Part shown: positions 1 through 6,102 of the stretch, in pieces | Position numbering within the stretch: the stretch's first letter is position 1 | Layout of the letters: every line of letters begins with the position of its first letter | From: Rickettsiales bacterium | GTDB lineage: Bacteria; Pseudomonadota; Alphaproteobacteria; Rickettsiales; 21-14-0-20-44-7 | DNA length: 10,766 bases | NCBI GenBank assembly: GCA_023301015.1 | Contig: JALZVI010000090.1 | Span: 1-10,766, forward strand | Direction of reading: 5' to 3' | Program-made: the position numbers and the translations under genes | Notes under the pieces: model-generated | The model's database searches: none | What the model saw: the letters and a program-made list of their open reading frames with translations, nothing else | What the model was told of the DNA's origin: nothing

Positions 1-24
1 CTTACCCGCTTTTACTGTGTAGAA

Positions 25-99
25 GCCGCTGTAGCTCAGGGGTAGAGCAATTCACTCGTAATGAATAGGTCGTCGGTTCAATTCCGACCAGCGGCTCCA
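25..99 (+). tRNA. tRNA-Thr, anticodon CGT, with encoded CCA
   Basis: The cloverleaf can be folded by hand. The 7-bp acceptor stem pairs GCCGCTG (25-31) with CAGCGGC (89-95), followed by discriminator T96 and an encoded CCA (97-99). The D stem is GCTC/GAGC (34-37/45-48). The anticodon stem is ATTCA/TGAAT with loop CTCGTAA, giving anticodon CGT (57-59), which reads ACG (Thr). The variable loop is AGGTC, and the T arm is GTCGG/CCGAC with loop TTCAATT. All stems are fully paired, so the gene looks functional. A discriminator T is unusual for tRNA-Thr, but the anticodon is clear. The adjoining DNA is accessory in character, so this tRNA could be an integration site. Confidence 0.95.
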
Positions 100-103
100 T
101 ATG

Positions 104-137
104 AAATAAGGGTTTCAGGAGGTTTCTTCCCTTTTTT
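104..137 (+). terminator. possible rho-independent terminator behind the tRNA
   Basis: AAGGG (108-112) can pair with CCCTT (129-133), extended by A/T pairs on the outside, and is followed by a run of six T and further T-rich sequence. The stem is short and the loop is long (16 nt), so this is a plausible but weak end for the tRNA transcript. Confidence 0.35.
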
Positions 138-147
138 ATTTTTTGTG

Positions 148-165
148 GTATGCAGTCCGTATGCA
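148..165. repeat. 7-bp direct repeat with 11-bp period
   Basis: GTATGCA occurs at 148-154 and again at 159-165, separated by GTCC. The one-helical-turn spacing next to a tRNA 3' end resembles protein-binding repeats such as excisionase or integrase arm sites. At this length a chance repeat is quite possible. Confidence 0.25.
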
Positions 166-348
166 CATTTTGACACCTGAGTCGGCTTTGAAAGTCAGAA
201 GACATCCTGTTGAAATGGTTAATTCCGGGGATATTTTTCTTAGGTAAGGTAGCCCCCGGTGATTTGAGGAGACGCTCTAAGCGGGAATGAAAGCGGCGGG
301 GTTGCTGAATGTGTGTGCATAGTGAGGAGGCTAGTCACCCCATATGAG

Positions 349-1260
349 CTAGGCTTGGTTTACTGGCCTTAGCCATTTTTTTCGTGTGATTTTACTGCCT
401 GTCATGTTCCAGCCAAACACGGGTTCATTCAATTCATAAGACCCAGATTGAAGGCGCTCAAATATCGCCTTTTTCACGAGACTACAGGACCATTCTAGAC
501 GCGAATCAGAATGAGACAGGGTTTTATACGATTTATGATCCGCATCTCTAATAGAGGAGCGTAAACCCAAGACAAGAAGCTCGTCGCGATTTACAAGTTT
601 TCCTGATGCTTGGCGTTCTCCGTCACTCATATTATTGGGTAAGTAGTGGTATATTGAGCTATGCCCATTTTCTCCATACTCTGAGTTCGCGATGAAAAAC
701 TCAGCTGAGCTTTTTTGCAGGGTATTTCTAGCAGCTTGTTTCAGTCCAGATTCGATGCAGTGCTGAACGATTATTGAGAGCTTTTCGGCAGTCAAAGCCT
801 TCTGGTGAGCATCTGGATTTGCGAAGGTGCAATCATCCCAGCTGATGTTTGGATCATCTAGCTCGGTCTTTTCACAAGGCATGAAGACTCCATATTTTAT
901 TTCTTCGCTGCCATTTCTTTTACAGGGACCGATGTAAAGGTTATCCACATGGGTTCTCACAACGTTAATGACTTGTTGAGCGACAAGAGTATTTCCTGCA
1001 AATCCAAGAAGAAATCGTTTGCGTTGAACTACTTGTTCAAATCCAGAGAATACGTCGCCAATAAAATATGGATAACGAACTCTAGCTTCGATTTCAAAGA
1101 CCTTCTGGAAGCTACTAAGTAGGCAATCTCTTCCAGTGTCGTTCGATATTCCACTATCGGTGGCCACAAAGACTCCGTTGATAGCGATATCCTTAGCGTT
1201 TGAATTTCCCCAGAGATCCTCCTGAAGCTTAGTTTCATATCCAACCAGTAAAAGAGACAT
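349..1260 (-). CDS. proteasome/HslV-like Ntn-hydrolase fold protein, putative peptidase
   Basis: A 303-aa protein not assignable to a named family. What is seen: the N-terminus is Met-Ser followed by a hydrophobic strand (SLLLVGYE, residues 2-9). A second strand GVFVATDSG (29-37) has Asp35, then comes QKVFEI with Lys53, and then FLLGFAGN with a helix (83-99). This order and spacing matches the beta-type proteasome/HslV fold, whose catalytic set is an N-terminal Thr/Ser, an Asp at about position 17 and a Lys at about 33. Here an insertion of about 16 residues (10-25) would separate strand 1 from strand 2. Methionine aminopeptidase would normally expose Ser2, the predicted nucleophile. The region after about 110 is divergent; EFFIANSE and LLVLGLRSS look like further core strands. 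There is no signal peptide or TM segment, so it is probably cytosolic. The ATG at 1260 is preferred because an earlier start would lose the exposed Ser. It has no Shine-Dalgarno. It lies beside a STAND-nuclease gene and a dead regulator, suggesting a conflict or defence role. The fold is an inference from motifs. Confidence 0.6.
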   Translation of the reverse strand: MSLLLVGYETKLQEDLWGNSNAKDIAINGVFVATDSGISNDTGRDCLLSSFQKVFEIEARVRYPYFIGDVFSGFEQVVQRKRFLLGFAGNTLVAQQVINVVRTHVDNLYIGPCKRNGSEEIKYGVFMPCEKTELDDPNISWDDCTFANPDAHQKALTAEKLSIIVQHCIESGLKQAARNTLQKSSAEFFIANSEYGENGHSSIYHYLPNNMSDGERQASGKLVNRDELLVLGLRSSIRDADHKSYKTLSHSDSRLEWSCSLVKKAIFERLQSGSYELNEPVFGWNMTGSKITRKKWLRPVNQA

Positions 1261-1269
1261 TCGATGAGA

Positions 1270-1298
1270 TTTTTATTATGGTCTCTAGCTTCCGTCAA
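1270..1298 (-). promoter_or_regulatory. candidate sigma70 promoter for the Ntn-like gene
   Basis: On the minus strand TTGACG (1298-1293) is followed after 17 bp by TAAAAA (1275-1270). This would put transcription start within a few bases of the ATG at 1260, i.e. a nearly leaderless mRNA, which fits the missing Shine-Dalgarno. An overlapping CATAAT (1280-1275) is an alternative -10 but has no good -35. Confidence 0.35.
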
Positions 1299-1387
1299 CG
1301 AGTTCCCCGCACAAGCTAGACTTGATTGGAAAACCACTGGAAGCGCGTAAATTTAGAATCGGTCTGATGTCTAAACAGGATTCAGTC

Positions 1388-1612
1388 TCAAGGATCGATC
1401 AGCTTCCGTAAATCCAGATTCAGTGCGTGAGAATATTTCAAAAGGCTGACAAGGGTAGGGCTAGTCTCCAAACTCTCAATATGTCTGATCCCGGTTCGGC
1501 TTAGGCCAGTCAGCTAGCTGAATTTTTGCTGTGAGATTTCTTGCTTAGTCCTTTCTTCGTGAAGTCGCTTACAAAGCCGTTTTACGATTTCTCTCTCTTT
1601 GTCGTTTTTCAC
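1388..1612 (-). pseudogene. Xre/HTH_3 (Cro/C1-type) transcriptional regulator broken by an in-frame TAG
   Basis: Read through from a GTG at 1612, this frame gives 74 codons with a single stop (TAG, 1516-1514) at codon 33. Before the stop: a helix ending in RLHEERTKQEISQQKFS. After it, in the same frame: LTGLSRTGIRHIESLE, then SPTLVSLLKYSHALNLDLRKLI and a TGA at 1390-1388. The joined product is a textbook HTH_3 domain: L-x2-R-x4-ISQ helix 2, GLSR-x3-IE recognition helix, then P-x-L-x-L-L helix 4. The stop sits between the two helices of the HTH, where the family usually has Glu, Ala or Lys, so one base change explains it. No other damage is visible, indicating recent inactivation. GTG is preferred because an upstream ATG at 1702 would add an atypical 30-residue leader running through the operator region. 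It is probably the former regulator of the divergent zinc-ribbon gene or of the neighbouring Ntn-like gene. Confidence 0.8.
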
Positions 1613-1614
1613 AT

Positions 1615-1663
1615 GACCATAAATGGTCACTTTGTAGTTTGCCTTGGATGTCCATAAATGGCC
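1615..1663. promoter_or_regulatory. pair of near-identical palindromic operator-like sites
   Basis: Site 1, GACCATAAATGGTC (1615-1628), is a perfect 6+2+6 palindrome, extendable by one T/A pair. Site 2, GTCCATAAATGGCC (1650-1663), shares the core CCATAAATGG and has one mismatch between arms. Their centres are 35 bp apart. They fill the gap between the GTG of the broken Xre gene (minus strand) and the ATG of the zinc-ribbon gene (plus strand). That is the usual position for autoregulatory Xre operators over divergent promoters. CATAAA at 1653-1658, inside site 2, could be the -10 of the plus-strand gene. Binding by the Xre protein is an inference from position. Confidence 0.55.
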
Positions 1664-1673
1664 TGTTTGCGAT

Positions 1674-2084
1674 ATGGCCCTCCAAATCTGTCCAGAATGC
1701 AATCAGTCAGTCAGCACTAATGCGAAATCTTGCCCTTCTTGCGGATATATAGAGAAGAAAAAGGGCTGTGTGGGCGTGATCATTGTTTTCCTCCTCGTTG
1801 CCATCGTGATCGGCTACGCGGGCGTTCGTCTGTTAGGTGGAAATCCAATTCTTGACGCGTTGACCAACGAAACTCATTCCGAGAGTCGATCATACAAGAA
1901 AGGTTTTCAAAGTGGATTTGAAATCGGCCAAAGCGATGCACTTACCGGGAAGGAGAGGCGGGGGACTTGGGCGGCTGAAAATGGAGAGGCTGCGGGTATT
2001 CTTGAACAAGTGAGCGCACCGAAAGAATATCAAAGAGGATTTCACCGAGGCTATAACGAGGGGTGGCATCACTCGAAAGACTGA
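1674..2084 (+). CDS. small membrane protein: N-terminal zinc ribbon, one TM helix, GF-x2-G repeats
   Basis: A 136-aa protein whose function I do not recognise. Residues 6-9 (CPEC) and 20-23 (CPSC) form a compact zinc ribbon of the type often found at the N-terminus of bacterial membrane proteins. A basic KKK is followed by a hydrophobic helix (about 32-54). The rest is hydrophilic with two copies of one motif: YKKGFQSGFEIG (74-85) and YQRGFHRGYNEG (119-130), consensus Y-x2-GF-x2-G(F/Y)-x2-G. By the positive-inside rule the ribbon would be cytoplasmic and the repeats outside. The ATG at 1674 places the ribbon at the very N-terminus. An in-frame ATG at 1644 is possible but would begin inside the operator region. 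There is no Shine-Dalgarno. The gene is divergent from the broken Xre gene and convergent with the STAND gene, with which it overlaps by 16 bp. A membrane-anchored partner in a conflict system is conceivable but unproven. Confidence 0.7.
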   Translation: MALQICPECNQSVSTNAKSCPSCGYIEKKKGCVGVIIVFLLVAIVIGYAGVRLLGGNPILDALTNETHSESRSYKKGFQSGFEIGQSDALTGKERRGTWAAENGEAAGILEQVSAPKEYQRGFHRGYNEGWHHSKD

Positions 2085-5000
2085 TTTTGTCTCCGGTGAT
2101 CTTCAGCTTCACTTTTCCTTTCATGCTCTATGCTCTTCTCAAAGTTGGCGACTATTTCTGCGAGTTTGAGCCGTGCTCTTTCAGGAACCTTCAATAGCTG
2201 TAGTAAAGTGATTCTTGTCTCTAAGATTTGAGACAGCGAGCCAGCCCACGACATCGGATATAGCCTATGGGCTAAGACTTCGATCACCTTTTGAGCAGAA
2301 TCTTCGCAGCCAAGAATCCTAAGAGCCCAAGGATGCCACTCTACAACCTTCCCCGTTGTCACCATCATCGGAATACTCCAAGCCAGCTTGGGGAAACGAG
2401 TTATTGGACTTTCATTGGCCCAGTCGAATAGTGTTGTTTCATCAATTTTCACCAAGAAGCTTTGCTCATTCTCATCTAAGGCTGAAGGACGGGCTCTAAC
2501 CGGATCATCGACTTCGCTATGCTCTCCAAACCATGTCTCTAGGAGAGCTAGAGGTTGAACTTCTGCCAGAGCCTCTAAGCTCTGTTGATACAAACAGCGA
2601 TGGCTAACGACAACTAGATCCTTCGTGTTTAGAAGGTTTCCTAGCTCTCTCGCATGATCCGTAGCCTCATTTCCTTCAAAACAAATTTGTATTACTGTGC
2701 TCATGTCATGATCTCTCATGCTCCGATCTCCTTGGCCTTGAATTAATTCTGACCTCAACAGGAGTTCCCGGCAAAACGCCTTGAAATTTGCTGTTGGAGT
2801 GTAGTCCCATTCCGATCCTTGATAAAAACGCATACCTAGAATTTTAATGGCAACCTCTGCCCCGTCCGGCTTCTTCTTGGTCTTTTCCAATAGTCCTTGG
2901 AGTTCATCATCGGACAATTGCTGGTGCTTTCTTCCGTAGCCCAAACAAGAATATCCCCATGTGGCGTCGTCGTATCGATCTAAAGCTTCGTGGAGCCTAG
3001 CAAGGCCAGCTTTGGCAAGACCACACTCAGCTTGGAGTGTCACAAGGTATTTGCGTAAAATGTCATCATGAACTGAAGCATCTAGCCTTGCTTTGACAAA
3101 CTCTGGAAACTTTTCATTTGCTCCTTGGAGCAAACCACAGAGCACTGACACATCTCGATTTTTTGGCTCTATTTTTCCGATACACTGATGGAGAATATCC
3201 CATATTTCTGAGAGTCTTTCTCCACTTCTTCCCAGCCCAACTCCAAAGTGAAATGCTCGGGTTGTTTCACGGCTAACCAAAACCGGGGCGATCTCCGCAA
3301 AAGTATCAAAATTTTGCGAAGCTTCCTCTCCCAATTTCCGCACAATCTCTGAGGTTTGGCGGCGAGCAGCCTCTCGGTCATTTTTGAAATCCTCCGAATC
3401 CCACTCAGGGTCAAAACCAGAATTTCTATGGGATGTTACATAAGCTCGAATCCGATCAGGCAGCGTAGCTGGAACAAGTTTTGCAATTAGATTTTTCAAC
3501 CTGTCTACCTGATCCATTGGGATTTTTTGAGAATCGTAGTAGAGAGTTAGCCTAGCAGCTCCCCAACCTTCAACCCAGCCCCCCGTTTCATGGCATGCTT
3601 GAGTGAGTTCTTCCAATGCGTCACAATATCCAAGTCTCCAGAGGCCTCTGAAATGAGCAGCTAGAACACGCTTCAATTGATCGCTGAGATGGGGGGTGTC
3701 TAAATGATCTTTGATCAAATTCAGAAACGAACAATACCACCGAGACTCATCTTCTTTGTATCGTGGGAGCCAACCATAACCTCTTGGTCTTGCTCCAAAA
3801 TCTCCGTTTGGATCACCTACGAAGTGTCTGGTCTGTAGAGCGCCGTGCAGAAGCTCAAAACCTAGTTTTTGTTTCTTTTCATCGGCCTCACACAGCAACC
3901 CTAGAATTTTTTGATTTCGCAACTCAACCGGGGCCATGGTCCCAGAAAGAACGATATGACATAGAGTCCCTAGAGTGTTGCGAGCAGAACCTGAATGGTT
4001 TGAGGATTCCTCATTAACTGCAAATAAGGTCAGTAAATCAAACGACAAGCCAAACGTAGATTCTTCGTATGCCAAGTGCTTTAATAATCCTACGAAGTTA
4101 GCTTTGCGGCTCGCTGAGTTGCTATAAAAATCACCTGCATGAAGTCCTTCGGCCAAGTTCTTCAACGATGTCAGGAGTAGATCAGGAGAGAGTGGAGCCA
4201 AGTTTCGAACTAGATCCATCCCGTAACTACTCAGAGAGTGCAGATGTTGGCCTAGCCAACCATCCTCTTTTAAAATTGTTTCGAAAATAGCCACAGCTTC
4301 ATCTGAATCATGGAGGTATCCAAGACGCCTAGAGAAAGATCTGATTAGCCGTTCGTTGTTTGATCCTAAAATGGCATCGATAATCGTAGATTGAGGAAGC
4401 TCCTGTAGAAGCTGTTTCGCCAGCCAATTTGCGATAGCATGAGGAAGAACTGCTCTCCATTTATCACGGCTTTGAACTAGCTCCCTCCGACTCAGCTCTT
4501 GGACATGCTGATAGAGCTTAATAGGTGTTATCTCTCCCAGAGACGCAAGCACGGCCAATTCTGAAGACATAGGCTTAACATCAACACCGTCGAACGAGTA
4601 TAGGAGTGAAAGGAGCTTTCCTGAATCAAGAAGGTCCTGACGCTTATCGTCTCTCTGATGGAAAAGTCGCTCAAATAGCTCGCTATCTTTCAGCACTCCT
4701 AGCGTCTCATCTCTTTGAACGGTTTTGGCTATCGCGATTCCGATTCGAAAATTTCCGCCCGAAATCCTACCTACTCGTTCCGCATTTTGATCTCCTAGAT
4801 TTGGGAATAGCCTTTTAAGTAAAGTGGAAATCAACTCAGGACTACTTGGCTCAAGCCGGAATACATTTGTCTCTATGGGGGTTTCATCTCTTACGTCGTA
4901 TTCTACGGTGAGAAGGGAAATTTGGCTCCCGCTTTGAGAGCAAATTTCTTGAAGCTGCCTATGCAGCGATTGCGAACAGTTATCTACGATAAGAATGGCA

Positions 5001-5908
5001 CGTTCTTGGAGCGCTAATAATTGCTGGGAAAATGCAGTAGGAATGGGTTGTGGGTTTGAAGCGATATCGGTATAAATAGCCAACTGGGGGGGGAGTTCTG
5101 CTGCTCCAACACCTTTCTCAAAAAGAGCCTGTATTAGTCGAGTTTTACCTACACCAGACAGCCCAACTAAACGCACCGCATTCCCGCCTTTAGAAAGGAT
5201 CGACCTCAGTTCCGCAATGCCCTCCAAAACAGACAGCTCCACATTTCCACTCTCTATCTCTCGGACAAGTCGAGCCTCCGCCTCATCATCCACCAGATAT
5301 TTCTGATTTTCCTTCTCTCCTCCAGAAGCCCAATTTCCGTAGGACTTCCATCCAAAATTACGCTTCGCTACACGGTCAAGAACCCAGACCATCACTGGGG
5401 CATAGCAACGCGCCCAAGTAGCCAACCGAGAACGATCAAGAAAATCCACTTGATTTTCATCTACCTTATTCAATTCGGACAGGGCTCCTTTCATAGCCTC
5501 CAAGCGGGACTTGAAGCCTGTTTGCTCAGGAACAGAATCCCCTGAACTTACAATGATGTATTTTCCTCCTCCTGAAATAAGCTCTGTAATACCCTCTCTT
5601 AAATCTCCCTTTGGGCACATTTCGGAAGTAATAGCGCCGCGCGGCATTGAGGGTTTCTTCACTTGAAAAACGACTCTTCCAGCCGATAAATATTCGCTGG
5701 GAGGCTTATCGCCGTTAAGATTGACGCATACGTCGAAACCGCCGTCAGGAGCATCTTGATTTCCACCCCAAATGATTCCAGCCGTGGAGATTCCAGCAGC
5801 GCTACATTCGGCCTCACAGAGACGCCCAACAAGCTCCCTAAGAGCCCCATCATCTAACTGAGCTATGTCTTGGTCAGTAACATCAAGTAAAGCGCACACG
5901 CTCGTCAT
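2069..5908 (-). CDS. Avs-like STAND NTPase with N-terminal PD-(D/E)xK-type nuclease domain
   Basis: A 1279-aa protein built as effector, switch and sensor. Residues about 20-175 look like a restriction-endonuclease fold: Glu32/Glu34 in the first helix, then PDGGFDV (Asp55, Asp59), and on the next strand FQVKK (Gln82-x-Lys84), i.e. the D...QxK variant seen in Mrr-like nucleases. Residues about 225-420 are a P-loop NTPase with Walker A GLSGVGKT (249-256), Walker B ILIVDN (305-310), a possible sensor Arg at 340 and SGGNFR (383-388) near the place of the STAND GxP motif. From about 480 to the end the sequence is helical and rich in L and A without sharp motifs, as expected for a TPR/HEAT-like sensor. 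In Avs-type antiphage STANDs such a C-terminus binds a phage protein and triggers oligomerisation and nuclease activity; this role here is inferred from architecture. Start: ATG at 5908, no Shine-Dalgarno, with TATGAT 19 bp upstream. A run of eight C on the coding strand (5093-5086) lies between Walker A and B. The reading frame is intact. Confidence 0.8.
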   Translation of the reverse strand: MTSVCALLDVTDQDIAQLDDGALRELVGRLCEAECSAAGISTAGIIWGGNQDAPDGGFDVCVNLNGDKPPSEYLSAGRVVFQVKKPSMPRGAITSEMCPKGDLREGITELISGGGKYIIVSSGDSVPEQTGFKSRLEAMKGALSELNKVDENQVDFLDRSRLATWARCYAPVMVWVLDRVAKRNFGWKSYGNWASGGEKENQKYLVDDEAEARLVREIESGNVELSVLEGIAELRSILSKGGNAVRLVGLSGVGKTRLIQALFEKGVGAAELPPQLAIYTDIASNPQPIPTAFSQQLLALQERAILIVDNCSQSLHRQLQEICSQSGSQISLLTVEYDVRDETPIETNVFRLEPSSPELISTLLKRLFPNLGDQNAERVGRISGGNFRIGIAIAKTVQRDETLGVLKDSELFERLFHQRDDKRQDLLDSGKLLSLLYSFDGVDVKPMSSELAVLASLGEITPIKLYQHVQELSRRELVQSRDKWRAVLPHAIANWLAKQLLQELPQSTIIDAILGSNNERLIRSFSRRLGYLHDSDEAVAIFETILKEDGWLGQHLHSLSSYGMDLVRNLAPLSPDLLLTSLKNLAEGLHAGDFYSNSASRKANFVGLLKHLAYEESTFGLSFDLLTLFAVNEESSNHSGSARNTLGTLCHIVLSGTMAPVELRNQKILGLLCEADEKKQKLGFELLHGALQTRHFVGDPNGDFGARPRGYGWLPRYKEDESRWYCSFLNLIKDHLDTPHLSDQLKRVLAAHFRGLWRLGYCDALEELTQACHETGGWVEGWGAARLTLYYDSQKIPMDQVDRLKNLIAKLVPATLPDRIRAYVTSHRNSGFDPEWDSEDFKNDREAARRQTSEIVRKLGEEASQNFDTFAEIAPVLVSRETTRAFHFGVGLGRSGERLSEIWDILHQCIGKIEPKNRDVSVLCGLLQGANEKFPEFVKARLDASVHDDILRKYLVTLQAECGLAKAGLARLHEALDRYDDATWGYSCLGYGRKHQQLSDDELQGLLEKTKKKPDGAEVAIKILGMRFYQGSEWDYTPTANFKAFCRELLLRSELIQGQGDRSMRDHDMSTVIQICFEGNEATDHARELGNLLNTKDLVVVSHRCLYQQSLEALAEVQPLALLETWFGEHSEVDDPVRARPSALDENEQSFLVKIDETTLFDWANESPITRFPKLAWSIPMMVTTGKVVEWHPWALRILGCEDSAQKVIEVLAHRLYPMSWAGSLSQILETRITLLQLLKVPERARLKLAEIVANFEKSIEHERKSEAEDHRRQNQSFE

Positions 5909-5926
5909 ATACGAGGTTTCTACAGC

Positions 5927-5932
5927 ATCATA
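5927..5932 (-). promoter_or_regulatory. candidate -10 element of the STAND gene
   Basis: The minus strand reads TATGAT (5 of 6 matches to TATAAT) 19-24 bp before the ATG at 5908, predicting a leader of about a dozen bases. No good -35 is present at 16-18 bp spacing, so an activator or a weak promoter is likely if it is used. Confidence 0.35.
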
Positions 5933-5989
5933 AAAGTTACGCTAGAGCTGAGTGGCGAAGATTTGGCCCGTGCTTCGGAATGGTGGACG

Positions 5990-6029
5990 ATCCGTGTCTA
6001 CGGATTAGGGTGGAAACCTTGGCGGTTTC
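5990..6029. repeat. two adjacent short inverted repeats upstream of the STAND gene
   Basis: ATCCGT (5990-5995)/ACGGAT (6000-6005) forms a 6-bp stem with a 4-nt loop. Eight bases further, GAAACC (6013-6018)/GGTTTC (6024-6029) forms a 6-bp stem with a 5-nt loop. They lie between the STAND promoter region and the IS30 transposase. They could be operator sites, a transcript hairpin pair, or part of the left flank of the insertion sequence. The function is unknown. Confidence 0.4.
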
Positions 6030-6102
6030 AGAATTCTAGCGAATAAATTTTAGAGATACAGAGGCGGAGATTCTTCTAGTCTGGTTTTGCGAAAAACTGA
6101 CT

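Larger units (their letters stand above)
100..348. other. intergenic region between tRNA-Thr and the Ntn-like gene
   Basis: I see no gene here. A reading frame antisense to the tRNA (minus strand, 2-205) has no protein character of its own. The stretch holds the weak hairpin/T-run at 104-137, the GTATGCA direct repeat, and a 6-bp inverted repeat CCGGGG (225-230)/CCCCGG (254-259) with a 23-nt loop. No integrase fragment or convincing terminator for the minus-strand gene ending at 349 was found. Confidence 0.5.

Noticed and set aside
2..205. Minus-strand 67-codon frame over the tRNA
   Set aside because: It is antisense to a perfectly folded tRNA; such frames are regular artefacts, and nothing else supports a protein.
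1029..1337. Minus-strand 102-codon frame overlapping the Ntn-like gene
   Set aside because: It lies in another frame of a better-supported gene and shows no domain character.
5909..6046. Plus-strand frame ending at TAA 6044-6046 with a Trp-rich stretch (ASEWWTIRVYGLGWKPW)
   Set aside because: There is no start codon with support, it overlaps the STAND start region, and I recognise no family; it may be chance or a small gene remnant.
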